DNA of 64,000 nt from RGIG3178 sp964533965 (lineage in GTDB: Bacteria > Bacillota > Clostridia > Christensenellales > QAND01). The notes under the pieces are model-generated. The model ran no database searches, had not been told where the DNA came from, and saw nothing but the letters and a program-made list of their open reading frames with translations. The stretch is taken from positions 62,001 through 126,000 of the forward strand of contig CAZHNN010000003.1 in NCBI GenBank assembly GCA_964533965.1. Reading direction: 5' to 3'. Positions within the stretch are counted from its first letter, which is position 1; every line of letters begins with the position of its first letter. This document shows, piece after piece, positions 35,901 through 44,134 of the stretch. Made by a program: the position numbers and the translations under genes.

Positions 35901-35969
35901 GGCGGATGGAAGCGTATAGATAAGCAAAATTGATAGTATGAAAATCACTATCTTCTTTATCCGCATCAT
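32922..35969 (-). CDS. Secreted LRR / InlB-repeat / fibronectin-III surface protein
   Basis: A 1015-residue exported protein. It has a signal peptide (1 to about 27) and an Asp/Asn-rich segment like a dockerin or calcium loop (DSNGDANSDGYYDNDFNKIR). Internalin-like leucine-rich repeats follow (about 90-275; units such as LTSLDLRWNTGLETLNCSGN). There are two Listeria-Bacteroides repeats ending in TLYAKW (about 345-485), one divergent InlB B-repeat-like unit (about 490-550) and five fibronectin type III domains (about 555-1015), each with a SW...GYE core. No LPXTG anchor is seen, so it is released or held non-covalently. Adhesion is the likely role. It sits inside the phage block, flanked by repeats, and may be cargo. 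Confidence 0.85.
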   Translation of the reverse strand: MMRIKKIVIFILSILLIYTLPSAIGFADSNGDANSDGYYDNDFNKIRAFLNRPSAVAGKTNGQQLNVLYDPNYPATWLGISWDASSPKRVKTIACQNKSLLGDLDLSGLTSLTSVYCSDNSIISINTSGDIALATLHCEVNQIDTIDVSGNVELKEFACFKNKIGSLNIGDCFQLQRFECFENSIRALDVRANAELQSLDCSDNLLTTLDTSFNTKLITLECENNLLTSLDLRWNTGLETLNCSGNEFISLELTGLPKLNTLQCLNNPLATIHASFNDGTAIKLQSIGHGYIGVLRSEYDHDYYVQATPLDGYLFRNWSSSGSAVSTGARYDVTYGSSYDLRANFQYKVSFDSQLGSPVGSVVADINETIIAPASPSRTGYAFSGWYKEKACTSQWNFEADRVAGDMTLYAKWTANAYTVVFNSQSDSRIPSISANYNTLISAPAVPMRKGYVFGGWYKEAACISPWNFASDTVTGNITLYAKWASSRSVVVKANSNKYGSVSGGGIYGNGSCATVTAIPKNGYYFEKWMENSTIVSKDPTYTFTVAGNRTLKAYFCAIRTPSVTIRKSRYNKVSVSWKAIPYADGYEVYRSTFRRRGYQLIRTVEGAFNCTDTELLSGTTYFYQVRAYCKTGSTTTYGKYSSAKSVTPQWTIPILSVKLSNYNTASLSWNSVSEANGYEIWRSTSDGGFVLVGDVQGLCYSDVGLEAGVTYYYKVLPYEMVNGQKFTGTFSNIKSIKPKWPTIKAKAAAQSHCSILVSWNEISGAAGYELRCSNSAKGNFELVASDITSSSYLHDGLEAGKSYYYRVCAYTKVNGVKVYGPLNASSTSVKPTWPSITLNVSLQGYHSANLSWNSIPMADGYLLYRSTARTSGFEQVGIITGTSCTVQLEDAEKTYYFKVVPYDDANGKRLFGSYSRAKSVKAKWPTVKAKAVLQYDGSVLISWGAITGVQGYEILYSTAPEGPYILLAEGIADTSYVVLGLEYGTTYYFRVRPYEIVDGTIVYGKLSACIKVIP

Positions 35970-36107
35970 TCACCATCCCCCTGAATTAAACAGTATACTA
36001 TAGCTTACAGCACAAAAATTGTACCACAATTTATCATGCTTTGGCATTTATTGGTAGTATCTATTCGGTCGAATATTGTCGAGGAGATTTAATTCAGAAT
36101 ACTCTCA

Positions 36108-36995
36108 CAAACCTCTTTCAGAACCTCCGCTTCGCTTACGGTTTTCTAATGGGGGTTCAAGGGGGTTTGACCCCCTTGCGGGGTCAGGGGCGCAGCCCCT
36201 TCCTCATCGGGCGGCGGGTGGGTATAGATTTAACCTTCTCTGAAAGGTATGGGCTCGAACTGCACTGATTCTGACCTCTCCGAAAGACACGGTTTCGGGC
36301 TACGCTTTTTGACCTCTCTGAAAGACATGGCCTTGATCTTCGCTACCGCTTGTATTCTTAGACCTCTCAGTTCGCTTATGGACTCACACTTCACTTCGTT
36401 CGTATTCGTCTCATGCTCACTGAGCTTCGCCTCGCTTCATCCTCCACCGGAGGCGCGTCGGCTCAGCTCTCACCTCATGCTTTCAGAACCCTCCAGCTCG
36501 CTTCTTCTGCTCCCCGCGTTTTCTTGGAAACGCTCAGGGCGGCGCTCGTTTTTGGTTCTCGTGCTTTCAGAACCTCCAGCTCGCCTATGGTTTTCAAATG
36601 GGGGTTCAAGGGAGCTTGACCCCCTTGCGGGTCAGGGGCGGAGCCCCTTCCTCATCGGGTGGCGGGTGGGTATAGATTTAACCCTCTCTGAAAGACATGG
36701 CCTTGATCTTCGCTGATTCTGACCTCTCCGAAAGTCACGGATTCGGGCTACGCATGTTTGCTTGCCCTCATCTCGTGCTTTCGGAACCTTCGCCTCACTT
36801 ACTCTGCCACTGGTAGCGTATCGGCTCCGGTTCTCATGCTTTCAGAACCTCCGCCTCGCTTGTTCGGTCCTCTGTTCGCAATGGTCGTCTGCTTTCGCTG
36901 CCGCTTTGCACACTCCCTTGCTCTCAGAACCTTCAGTTCGCTTTATCGCCCACTGGGCGCACTCACTTCCGGTTCCACTGGGCGCGCTCGCTTCC
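36108..36995 (+). repeat. Composite dispersed repeat, large cluster (copies 3 and 4)
   Basis: About 890 bases without a gene. Two full hairpin-plus-core units (about 36150-36230 and 36600-36680) alternate with CTCTCTGAAAGACATGG and CTTTCAGAACCTCC modules. The stretch 36360-36455 is identical to 58473-58568. At 36957-37004 a 25-base unit ending in CTTCCGGTTC is duplicated in tandem, and the holin-like gene reads into it. Confidence 0.9.
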
Positions 36996-37295
36996 GGTTC
37001 TCTTGATCAGATACTCCTGCATCTCTTTTCTGGCGCCCTTGATATTCTCAATGCTGTTCCCCGTCACCGCGTTATCCAACAACGACAGAAGGCACCGGCA
37101 CAAAACGCCGATGCCCTCCCGTGTGTCGCATTGGTTCTCTTCCAACGCGCTTATCCGCTCTTTAAGCTTGTGGATGCTGTCCGCCATAGTCATAATGGGC
37201 GACACCCATTTTTTGATCACACTAGCAGCGCCCCCGATTGCGACGACCGCAGCGCAGGCGGTGCCTATGGCTACGACGACCTCATTTATGCCCAT
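36963..37295 (-). CDS. Holin-like phage protein
   Basis: A 110-residue protein with one membrane helix (about 3-27), a coiled-coil segment (ADSIHKLKERISALEEN) and the end pattern LLSLLDNAVTGNSIENIKGARKEMQEYLI, common in putative holins of Clostridia phages. It starts at the last codon of the endolysin gene. After YLIKR the frame enters the dispersed repeat and ends with about 13 residues (GSERAQWNRK) coded by it, so the original C-terminus appears to have been replaced. It would make the membrane lesion through which endolysin escapes. Confidence 0.7.
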   Translation of the reverse strand: MGINEVVVAIGTACAAVVAIGGAASVIKKWVSPIMTMADSIHKLKERISALEENQCDTREGIGVLCRCLLSLLDNAVTGNSIENIKGARKEMQEYLIKRTGSERAQWNRK

Positions 37296-38092
37296 CAATA
37301 CCGCCACCTCGCCTTCGTCCCCCGAGTATCGATGTGTACAATAAACGTCGCGCCGTATCCCACACCGCCCTTCGTGTTCATCGCAAGCGCCACCTCTTCG
37401 ATGCGCTGCAAGATAACGGCGTCGCTCACGCCGTCCTTGTGTCCCCAAATGTCCATCGCAATGCCTTCCAGATGTTTGCTGTTCTTCGCTCCCCCGCGCA
37501 TTTCATTCCACGTTTCGCAGCGGTATCCGCCCGCAATGGCATTATTGGGCGTCGGATGCGCGCGATTCGTCACATAGAACTGCGTACCGGGATACTCCTT
37601 TTCCACCTCGCGGAAGATCCGCTCCGCCAATATCCGCACCCCGTTGGATACGTGCCCCACGGGGTATCCGTCACAAAATTGCAAACACTGGCACTTCATC
37701 TCCTCCTCGGGAATGCGCGGCACGATGATATCTCCGGCAAGCGCAGTCCTCGTCTGCGGCCCCACGATACCGTCAACCGTCAGCCCCATCGCCGACTGAA
37801 ACTGCTTCACGGCATACGTCCTGCCTTTTGCGGCAATCGTTCCCGAAAATCCCCACGCAACAAGCGTGTCGTCCCCGCCGCTTTTCAAAAGCTTATCCCA
37901 CGTTTTCGGCCCGCAAATGCCGTCTACGACTAAACCGCTGGCTTGCTGGAACGCGCGGCAGGCCTGCTCGCTCTTAGGTCCATAGATGCCGTCGATCGGT
38001 CCGCAAGGAAATCCCGCATCGGTCACAAGTGTTTGAAATGTCCTGACATCCTCGCCCTTCATATATGGCGTTGTCAAACGCAGTGTTCTCAT
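37295..38092 (-). CDS. Endolysin: two peptidoglycan-binding domains plus M15 peptidase
   Basis: A 265-residue protein. Two PG_binding_1 domains (about 10-70 and 80-120; GIYGPKSEQACRAFQ and GIVGPQTRTAL) are followed by a Peptidase_M15_3-type zinc domain with SKHLEGIAMDIWG and the end motif HIDTRG. It would cut peptide crosslinks in the host wall at lysis. TTAGGAGGCTATT before the ATG sets the start. It lies nine bases after the SleB-like lysin and overlaps the holin-like gene, forming a lysis cassette. Confidence 0.88.
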   Translation of the reverse strand: MRTLRLTTPYMKGEDVRTFQTLVTDAGFPCGPIDGIYGPKSEQACRAFQQASGLVVDGICGPKTWDKLLKSGGDDTLVAWGFSGTIAAKGRTYAVKQFQSAMGLTVDGIVGPQTRTALAGDIIVPRIPEEEMKCQCLQFCDGYPVGHVSNGVRILAERIFREVEKEYPGTQFYVTNRAHPTPNNAIAGGYRCETWNEMRGGAKNSKHLEGIAMDIWGHKDGVSDAVILQRIEEVALAMNTKGGVGYGATFIVHIDTRGTKARWRY

Positions 38093-38101
38093 AATAGCCT
38101 C

Positions 38102-38665
38102 CTAATCGCGGATATCCCTCCCGAAATAATGCCTGCCGATCTTGATAAAGTCCTTGGCATATCGTTTGGCGGGCTTCCGCGAATAATAGAAATAATCGTC
38201 CGGAACGGTCTTTTCGCCGTTCAATGCCCTCTTTGCCAACTCCTGCTGTTTGTTTGGCACGTTGACCTTGAAATAGAACCTGTTGCCATATGATGTGAAC
38301 TGGTGCGGCTGCGCGATCACATCTTCAATGCAATCCGGCCATCGCCTATCCCGCATGCGGTTTATCACAACGTTACATACGGCGATTTGTCCCCGCTCTA
38401 TCTCCCCGCGTGCCTCCCACCAAAGGATTCGCGCTAAAGCGAGCATTTCTTCCGATTTTGTTAAGGCGGCCCATGTTTGGGGTCCAACGATACCGTCCTC
38501 TGTTAAGCCACCTTGTTTTTGATATGCCAAAACCGCCTTTTTTGTTAAAGGTTCAAATAATCCGTCTATATATCCCTTATACAAAAAAAGCTCTCTAAGA
38601 GCTTTCTGAAGCCGTATGACCTCCGCGCCTTGTTGGTACGGCAATTCCAATTTCAACTCTTTCAT
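38102..38665 (-). CDS. SleB-like cell-wall hydrolase with peptidoglycan-binding domain
   Basis: A 187-residue protein. A PG_binding_1 domain (about 5-65; GYIDGLFEPLTKKAVLAYQ) precedes a Hydrolase_2 (SleB/CwlJ) domain with ILWWEARGEIERGQIAVCNVVINRM, then QFTSYG and a C-terminal DFIKIGRHYFG. The Glu in WWEARGE is the expected catalytic acid of this lytic transglycosylase-like fold. AGGGGGATACAA precedes the ATG at 38665; the longer frame is antisense noise over the fibre gene. Its place between fibre and M15 lysin marks it as a phage lysin, not the sporulation enzyme. Confidence 0.87.
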   Translation of the reverse strand: MKELKLELPYQQGAEVIRLQKALRELFLYKGYIDGLFEPLTKKAVLAYQKQGGLTEDGIVGPQTWAALTKSEEMLALARILWWEARGEIERGQIAVCNVVINRMRDRRWPDCIEDVIAQPHQFTSYGNRFYFKVNVPNKQQELAKRALNGEKTVPDDYFYYSRKPAKRYAKDFIKIGRHYFGRDIRD

Positions 38666-38675
38666 TTGTATCCCC

Positions 38676-40685
38676 CTAAGCCGTTCTCTTCCACATGTAG
38701 CAGGTGATGTACGGCTGCAAGTTGTTGTGCGCGCCGCCGCTTCCGGCATTGCTGTTCGTGCCCGCTGCGGTAACGGTATGGCTGTGGTTCGAGCTCACGC
38801 CCCAGGTATCGCCTGTCGCAGCATGTACATGGTCAACGTTTTCTCCGCCTGACCAGCCATCCGTTAAATGCTGATGGTTACCGGGATTTGTCGTCACCAG
38901 CGCATTGGTATACACGGTGCCGGAGGTATATCCGGTTTGATAGCCTGATACGCTTGCCCCTGAACCGCTTGCGTTCGTGCTCGATAGTGCAACGACCTTA
39001 TAGTTCGCGTCATTCCACCGCAACTCATGAGCATGACCGCCGTTTCCCTGGCTCCAAATGCTCACATAGTGGGCGTGGTCCGCGCTTCGTCCACCGGTAT
39101 TAAAGCTCATGTGATGGCTATGGTCCGCGCTCTGGTTTCCCGTTGTGACGGAGCTGCCGGTAAACACGTGGCTGTGTGTCGGCATTTCCGCTGCACTTAA
39201 GCCGTGCGACTTCTCCCCGCCCGTCTCTTCGGCCAAATTAAACTCCGTCTGTGAAATATCAACACCCACGGGAACGCGCCCGCTGCCCCATGCGACCCAT
39301 GTGCCGCCATACAGCGTCCCCGGGTTCGTATTGTCCGCAGAGAATACGATGGAGCCAACCGGATGCAGCGCCAAATACAGCTCGCCGATGTTGCCCGCAT
39401 GGTACAGCTTTCTCCAGCTGCCCCATGTCCCGCCGATCGCTGAGGAGCGAAGGAAGATATTGTTGTTGTCCGTCAGCCCCAACTGGTGCGTCGTGCCGCC
39501 CGAGCTATCATCCCATTGCTGAAAGGTGACCGATGCGTGGTATGTGCCTCCGTCGCTTAAATTCTGCGAGCTGTTGGCTTTGCAATCGAAGCTCACGCCC
39601 CTTAGCCCCATGTCCGTCGGCTGGTTGTCGTTGCGTGTGTCCTTTACAACATAGTTTCCATCGGCGTTGATAAATGCGGCAGCCTGCACGCCGTCCACCG
39701 TGTCGGCGTCAAGCCCCGAGCCTGCGCCGTCGTTGCCTTGCGTCCACACCTGCCCCCATGCGGTGTCATAATCCGTGCCGCTCTGCTTAAGTAATGCCTG
39801 CCCCGCGTTGCCTCCTGTGGGAACGCCTTCGCCGTTGTCCCCTTTTTCGCCCTGAATGCCCTGTTGCCCCTGCACGCCCTGCAACCCTTGGATGCCCTGC
39901 GGGCCCTGCAGGCCCTGAGCACCGGATAGGTCGGTCAAATACATCCAGTTGGTCGTTCCCTTGTAATACAGCTTCGCGTTGTCAACATCCTCCACGTTCC
40001 CGGTATCGATCAGTACGAACTGCCCGGTTTCCACGTCCGCGCTTGAAAAATCCGCTTCCATCACGGCATTCGACGCATAGGTCTTCTTGAGCATGAACGG
40101 CTCGCCCTGCATGCCCTGCACACCCTGTTCTCCCTGCACACCCTGCGGTCCCTGAATGCCGCGTTCACCCAGATCCCCTTTATCGCCTTTTTCTCCCCGA
40201 TCCCCCTTGTCGCCCTTGGAGCCTGTGCCCACAGGCCCGCGGTCGCCCCGTACCATGCGCAGCGGAAACAGCATCTTCCATTCATCGCTGCTACTTCTCC
40301 GCCACTGTACGTTCACACCTTCAACGCGCAGCTCCGCCTTGTCCCCGGCTTCCCTTTCGATCTGCGAAATCTTCTGCTGTATCTCAAGTGATAAGGATTG
40401 AAATGCCCTCACATTCTCTTGGCCCAATCGGTTTGCCCGCTCAAGGGACGCAGTATCTGCAACGCTGCCCAGCCGTTTTGAGAGCTCCGCCACGCCAAGC
40501 TTCGCATCACTTGCCTGCCGCTGCGCATCCATGGCTCTCTGCAGCGCTGCCCTTACCGTTTCTATAAGCTGCCGCTTCTGCTTTTCGTCCTTCTGTTGTG
40601 CTGCCGTCAAAGCCTTTGCCAGCGCGACTTTCTGCCGCAAATCCTTCTGCTCGCGACCTTTTAAATATGCTACCAGCCTGTTCAT
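38676..40685 (-). CDS. Collagen-like phage tail fibre
   Basis: A 669-residue structural protein. There is an N-terminal coiled coil (about 1-115), then Gly-X-Y collagen repeats (about 147-200, GDKGDRGEKGDKGDLGERG; and about 255-290). A central beta region follows, then a C-terminal part rich in His and Gly (MPTHSHVFTGSS, SADHSHHMSFN, GGHAHELRW) resembling phage collar/fibre tips that bind metal. GNIGELYLALHPVGSIVFSADNTNPGTLYGGTW matches tail-collar proteins. The ATG overlaps the portal stop (ATGA). In an intact phage, tail genes would separate portal and fibre, so material has been lost. Confidence 0.88.
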   Translation of the reverse strand: MNRLVAYLKGREQKDLRQKVALAKALTAAQQKDEKQKRQLIETVRAALQRAMDAQRQASDAKLGVAELSKRLGSVADTASLERANRLGQENVRAFQSLSLEIQQKISQIEREAGDKAELRVEGVNVQWRRSSSDEWKMLFPLRMVRGDRGPVGTGSKGDKGDRGEKGDKGDLGERGIQGPQGVQGEQGVQGMQGEPFMLKKTYASNAVMEADFSSADVETGQFVLIDTGNVEDVDNAKLYYKGTTNWMYLTDLSGAQGLQGPQGIQGLQGVQGQQGIQGEKGDNGEGVPTGGNAGQALLKQSGTDYDTAWGQVWTQGNDGAGSGLDADTVDGVQAAAFINADGNYVVKDTRNDNQPTDMGLRGVSFDCKANSSQNLSDGGTYHASVTFQQWDDSSGGTTHQLGLTDNNNIFLRSSAIGGTWGSWRKLYHAGNIGELYLALHPVGSIVFSADNTNPGTLYGGTWVAWGSGRVPVGVDISQTEFNLAEETGGEKSHGLSAAEMPTHSHVFTGSSVTTGNQSADHSHHMSFNTGGRSADHAHYVSIWSQGNGGHAHELRWNDANYKVVALSSTNASGSGASVSGYQTGYTSGTVYTNALVTTNPGNHQHLTDGWSGGENVDHVHAATGDTWGVSSNHSHTVTAAGTNSNAGSGGAHNNLQPYITCYMWKRTA

Positions 40686-42555
40686 GGGTTCAGCCCCGCC
40701 AAAAGCTCATCCAGGCTCGGCTCCTGCCCCGGCAGCATCGCCTGTCCCTGTTGTCCCACAGGCTGCCCCGGCATCCCCTGCATCTGCTGTGCCTGCGCCT
40801 GCTCGGCTTGCTGCTGCAAGTTGGCCTTGATGTTGCCCGCCATCGGGTACCCCAGCGTCTCCATCAACCCCCAGAACATCAACAGCGTTTTCGGTTCCTG
40901 CGGGTTTCCGAACGCCCCTTCCTGCAAATTGCGCCGCGTCTCATCCCACATCGCCTGCCGGTTCTGCCCCAAGGCCCCCGCAGGATCGGTTGAGAACAAA
41001 AAGCGGTCGTCGTAGAAGTATTCGCCCGCATCGTCCTGCCGCAAGAACGCATAGCGCGTAAACGCCCCAAATTCCTTTTCGCCGTTCGCTCCTTCGGAAG
41101 CGAACGGTCTTGGCTCGTCGGTGTAGGCAAGCTTGAACAGGAACATCATCTCGAACAGCTCCGAATAAGCCGCCATCTTCATCCGCCGCTTGCTCTCCAG
41201 CCTACCCATGCTCTGCTGCACCTGTATTTGCTTGGCAACCCCGCTCGTAGCCGTATAATCCGGCTTGCCCTGGTATGTGTCCGTAATGCCAAGCGTGCTC
41301 TTCGCCTCCTGATAGGCAAGCTCGCGCTCGTTGCTGTCGTAATTGATGTTGGGCTGCAAGTTGATGACCTTGATCATCTCCGCTTCCTGCGGACTCTGCA
41401 CGTCGATGGTCTTGAATTCGCTATCATCTCGCCGCAGCCGTACCCCCTTGGGCAGCGACACGTACGACCCGCCCTTAAGCAGCTTTTCTTCAATCTTTGT
41501 GCCAAGCTTGTTCACCAGCATCTGCTGATCGCGTATCTTGTCCACGTCGTTGTCGCCCAAAAACTGCCCGAACGCCGAAACGTTCTTGCGCAATATCACC
41601 GGGAACCGGTTCGGCTTGTAATAGGGAATCTCCGATCCCGTGGGAACGACGATCGGCATCCCGTTTTTCGTGATCATCACGTCGTCTACAAGCATCTCCT
41701 TGTCCTGGTGCGTCTTTTGGAACTGCTGGCTTCCGCATTCGCATGCATCCTCGAAAAGCGGCTTTTCCTTACCGCACTTCAAACAGGTAGAAAGCATCCG
41801 CGCCTGGTAATCCGAAAGATCCTCCAATACAACGTCGTTCACCCACGAAAACAGCCCGATACCGCCGTCTTCGTTTTTGTAATAGCAGATCACCTGCGTT
41901 ACCTTATCGTCCGATGCCGGCGCGTCGCCCGAGGTACCGATCCCGTGTTCCGCTTCGTTCTCGTCCTCCACGTCCACCCCGTACCGCCGCTTGATGTACG
42001 CCTTCGTCCGCTCGAGGCGCACGAACACGTAATCAGAAGAAACGATGTCGTACATTCCACCCTGCGGGATCACGCTCTTCGGGTGCAGCACCGTAACGCA
42101 AAGGTCTCCCACCGTGCTGTGCGTGCGGATGGAATTGTCCCACTCGACCAAAAAAATGACCCGCCTTGTATGGGGGTCGTCCGTTCCTGCTCGTCGTTGA
42201 GTTTCTCCATTGGTATTCGCTCAAGGTCCGATTTCAATCTGGCTTCAATCATCTTGCTGTTCGGCACGCTGTCCTGCTGCATCGTTGTGACCTTGGGCAT
42301 TGGGATAGACGAATCGATCTGGCTTTCTATGAGCTCAAATACGATGTTGCGTATGTGGCTCGCCTGCTTCACGTTCACCACATTCACGTTTACATTCCGG
42401 TCCACCCGCCGAGTCCCCTTATACAGCGCCTCTCGTTCGTCCATGCACGCCAGCACGTCCCCATACGAACCTTTCGCCTTTTCGTACCGCTGCTGCCACA
42501 GCATCAGCCTGCCCTGCTGTTGCTCTTCCGCTTCGTTTCGTTTTTCATTTTCCAA
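40682..42555 (-). CDS. Phage portal protein, two frames joined at a T7 run
   Basis: An upstream frame from 42555 (AAGSYGDVLACMDEREALYKG-like portal N-terminus) and a downstream frame to 40682 meet at TCATTTTTTTGG near 42147-42155. Shifting back one base there gives a continuous protein of about 624 residues. The join reads ...QGGSFFLVEWDNSIRTHS... The second part has CLKCGKEK...CECGSQQ (a zinc-ribbon-like insert), YYKPNRFPVILRKNV and a Gln/Pro-rich tail. This is either programmed -1 frameshifting on T7, a pseudogene, or an indel error. Portals form the dodecameric ring at the capsid vertex. GGGAGG lies before the start. Confidence 0.75.
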
Positions 42556-42591
42556 ATATATCGACCTCCCATTTCGTTTTGCCGCAACAAT

Positions 42592-42614
42592 AAAAAACCG
42601 CCCTAGAGGCGGCT
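42592..42614 (-). terminator. Terminator between promoter module A and the portal gene
   Basis: CCGCC-TCTA-GGGCGG stem with a T6 tail when read leftward, about 30 bases after the promoter module and about 37 bases before the portal start codon. Confidence 0.75.
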
Positions 42615-42640
42615 AAGCGTCGAAAATTCTATCCTTGTCT

Positions 42641-42690
42641 ACGGTACCATTGTACAATATCCGTTTCGTATTTTTCGTTCAATTCCAAGG
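42641..42690 (-). promoter_or_regulatory. Repeated promoter module A
   Basis: Read leftward: GAACGAAAAATACG, 12 bases, TACAATGG. A transcript from it would meet a terminator after about 50 bases, just before the portal gene. Copies B, C and D lie at 44064, 47404 and 58833. Confidence 0.55.
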
Positions 42691-42726
42691 TGGAGAGTTT
42701 TTGAGTTTCATATTGAAACAAGTAAA

Positions 42727-43566
42727 CTAATTAGTATTCAAAATCTTCTTTTTTAACGCATCGACTTTTTGCTTTCTCTGAATTTGATGATCTATGCTTA
42801 ACCGAGCTAATAGTGCCATTTGATAAATTTCATCATAGCATACTTCTAATGATCTATCGGAAAGTTTTGCAACATATGGAACAAAGTTGGTACCTGGCTC
42901 ACGGTTATTATGTCGAATATTCATTTTGTTAAAGAGCATAAATAAGTCTCTTTCTAATGGTTGATTGAAGCTTTTTATCTGTGCTCGTTGCGGTTCCAGT
43001 TCAGCAGCTAATGCAATTAGAATATCTTTCTTTGCTGTCAATTTACCTTTCAATATAAAATGGTTATATTCAATAACTTTTTTTGCTAAAGCTTCATCGG
43101 CAATTTCCGCGACCGCTGTTGCTGCAGCGTCTTTTTCAACAAGAATAACTTTTTCTTCTTCATCAAAAAAATGTTCTTCATAGCCCAAATGTTCAAGGGC
43201 AGCAGTTATATTACCACTAAGCATTGAAATAGTGTCTTCATTAAGAGTACACCAAAACCGTGTTTTTATAATAAGATAGTGCATATTACAGGCATATTCT
43301 AAATAAATCAGAACATCTAGAACCGATGGATTTTGCTCGTTAAGTATGTTTGATATGCCAAGCCTGTTTCTAAATTCCCAGAAATTCAAGCACCTGTTTC
43401 TTTGTTTCCATGTTCCAAAAGTATATTCATCAATAAGTTCTGGGGCTGTGCTCCCTCTATAAGGACCTGTAAAAATATATGATGTAAGAATTTGATCTAT
43501 TTTTGAAATTTCCTCATGCAAATCCCAATTATCAGCCAACATTTCAAAAATGCTTTTTCTTGACAT
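42727..43566 (-). CDS. Hypothetical AT-rich protein, 279 residues
   Basis: A soluble, helical protein without signal peptide or membrane helix. It has features such as TFGTWKQRNRCLNFWEFRNR and NKMNIRHNNREPGTNFVPYVAKLSDRS, and a basic C-terminal helix (QIQRKQKVDALKKKILNTN). The gene is strikingly AT-rich compared with the portal and terminase genes around it, which points to recent import. AT-rich orphan genes at such places in prophages are often defence or exclusion genes, but nothing in the sequence proves this. The ATG start at 43566 lacks a strong ribosome site (GGGGTGTTTAA). Confidence 0.7.
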   Translation of the reverse strand: MSRKSIFEMLADNWDLHEEISKIDQILTSYIFTGPYRGSTAPELIDEYTFGTWKQRNRCLNFWEFRNRLGISNILNEQNPSVLDVLIYLEYACNMHYLIIKTRFWCTLNEDTISMLSGNITAALEHLGYEEHFFDEEEKVILVEKDAAATAVAEIADEALAKKVIEYNHFILKGKLTAKKDILIALAAELEPQRAQIKSFNQPLERDLFMLFNKMNIRHNNREPGTNFVPYVAKLSDRSLEVCYDEIYQMALLARLSIDHQIQRKQKVDALKKKILNTN

Positions 43567-43671
43567 TTAAACACCCCGTTATACTTGCTTATTAATATTA
43601 TAAGCTATAACAGGTTTGTATACAATTCCTATACTCTTGTCTATATCATTTTTGAAAGTGTTGTATTTTTG

Positions 43672-43960
43672 CCAAGGGACCAAGGGGGGATTCCGATTTC
43701 TCCCCTTAGGTCCCCTGGCAACCCCATAACCCCCTTGAAACGGCCACTGCGTGGGCCTCGCCGTACAACAATTCCGGTGGATAGACGAAGTCCACATATG
43801 TCACATTCAACCGAACGATAAGCTGCTTTCCAGTTGACACTTACCCGATCTAGCACAGGCCCTTTTCCCTTTGGGGGTGTTAGGGGGCAACGCCCCCTAA
43901 ATATCCTTAATAGGGCGGCGGGCGGGTTTAGATATGCCCCGCCGCAGCGGCCCATTTCCC
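43672..43960 (+). repeat. Composite dispersed repeat, copy 5
   Basis: Degraded hairpin segments, GGGGGCAACGCCCCC, then AGGGCGGCGGGCGGG with TTTAGATATG and the extension CCGCCGCAGCGG that recurs in other copies (47350, 47549). No gene in this interval. Confidence 0.75.
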
Positions 43961-44019
43961 AGTCCCTTACGCCCATCCGATTTATGTCATCGTCTTGCAG
44001 AGGAAGAGTTTAGATATAC

Positions 44020-44044
44020 AAAAAAACCGCCTTTCGACGGTTTC
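44020..44044 (-). terminator. Terminator behind promoter module B
   Basis: AAACCGTC-GAAA-GGCGGTTT stem with a T7 tail when read leftward; it lies about 30 bases downstream of module B. Confidence 0.75.
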
Positions 44045-44063
44045 ATCATCGGATATCCTACTC

Positions 44064-44115
44064 TTCCACGATGCCATTGTAGCACATTCGTTTCGTATTT
44101 ATCGTCCAGTTTCAA
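44064..44115 (-). promoter_or_regulatory. Repeated promoter module B
   Basis: Leftward GGACGATAAATACG, 12 bases, TACAATGG, followed by a terminator; the predicted transcript is about 50 bases. Confidence 0.55.
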
Positions 44116-44134
44116 GACAGAGTTGTTTAAGAGG

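Noticed and set aside
36249..36716. Rightward open frame of 155 codons
   Set aside because: Lies wholly in the repeat cluster and shares its peptide with 58431-58580 through DNA identity, not protein selection.
41228..42616. Rightward open frame of 462 codons across the portal gene
   Set aside because: Antisense shadow of the portal; composition and lack of start signals speak against it.
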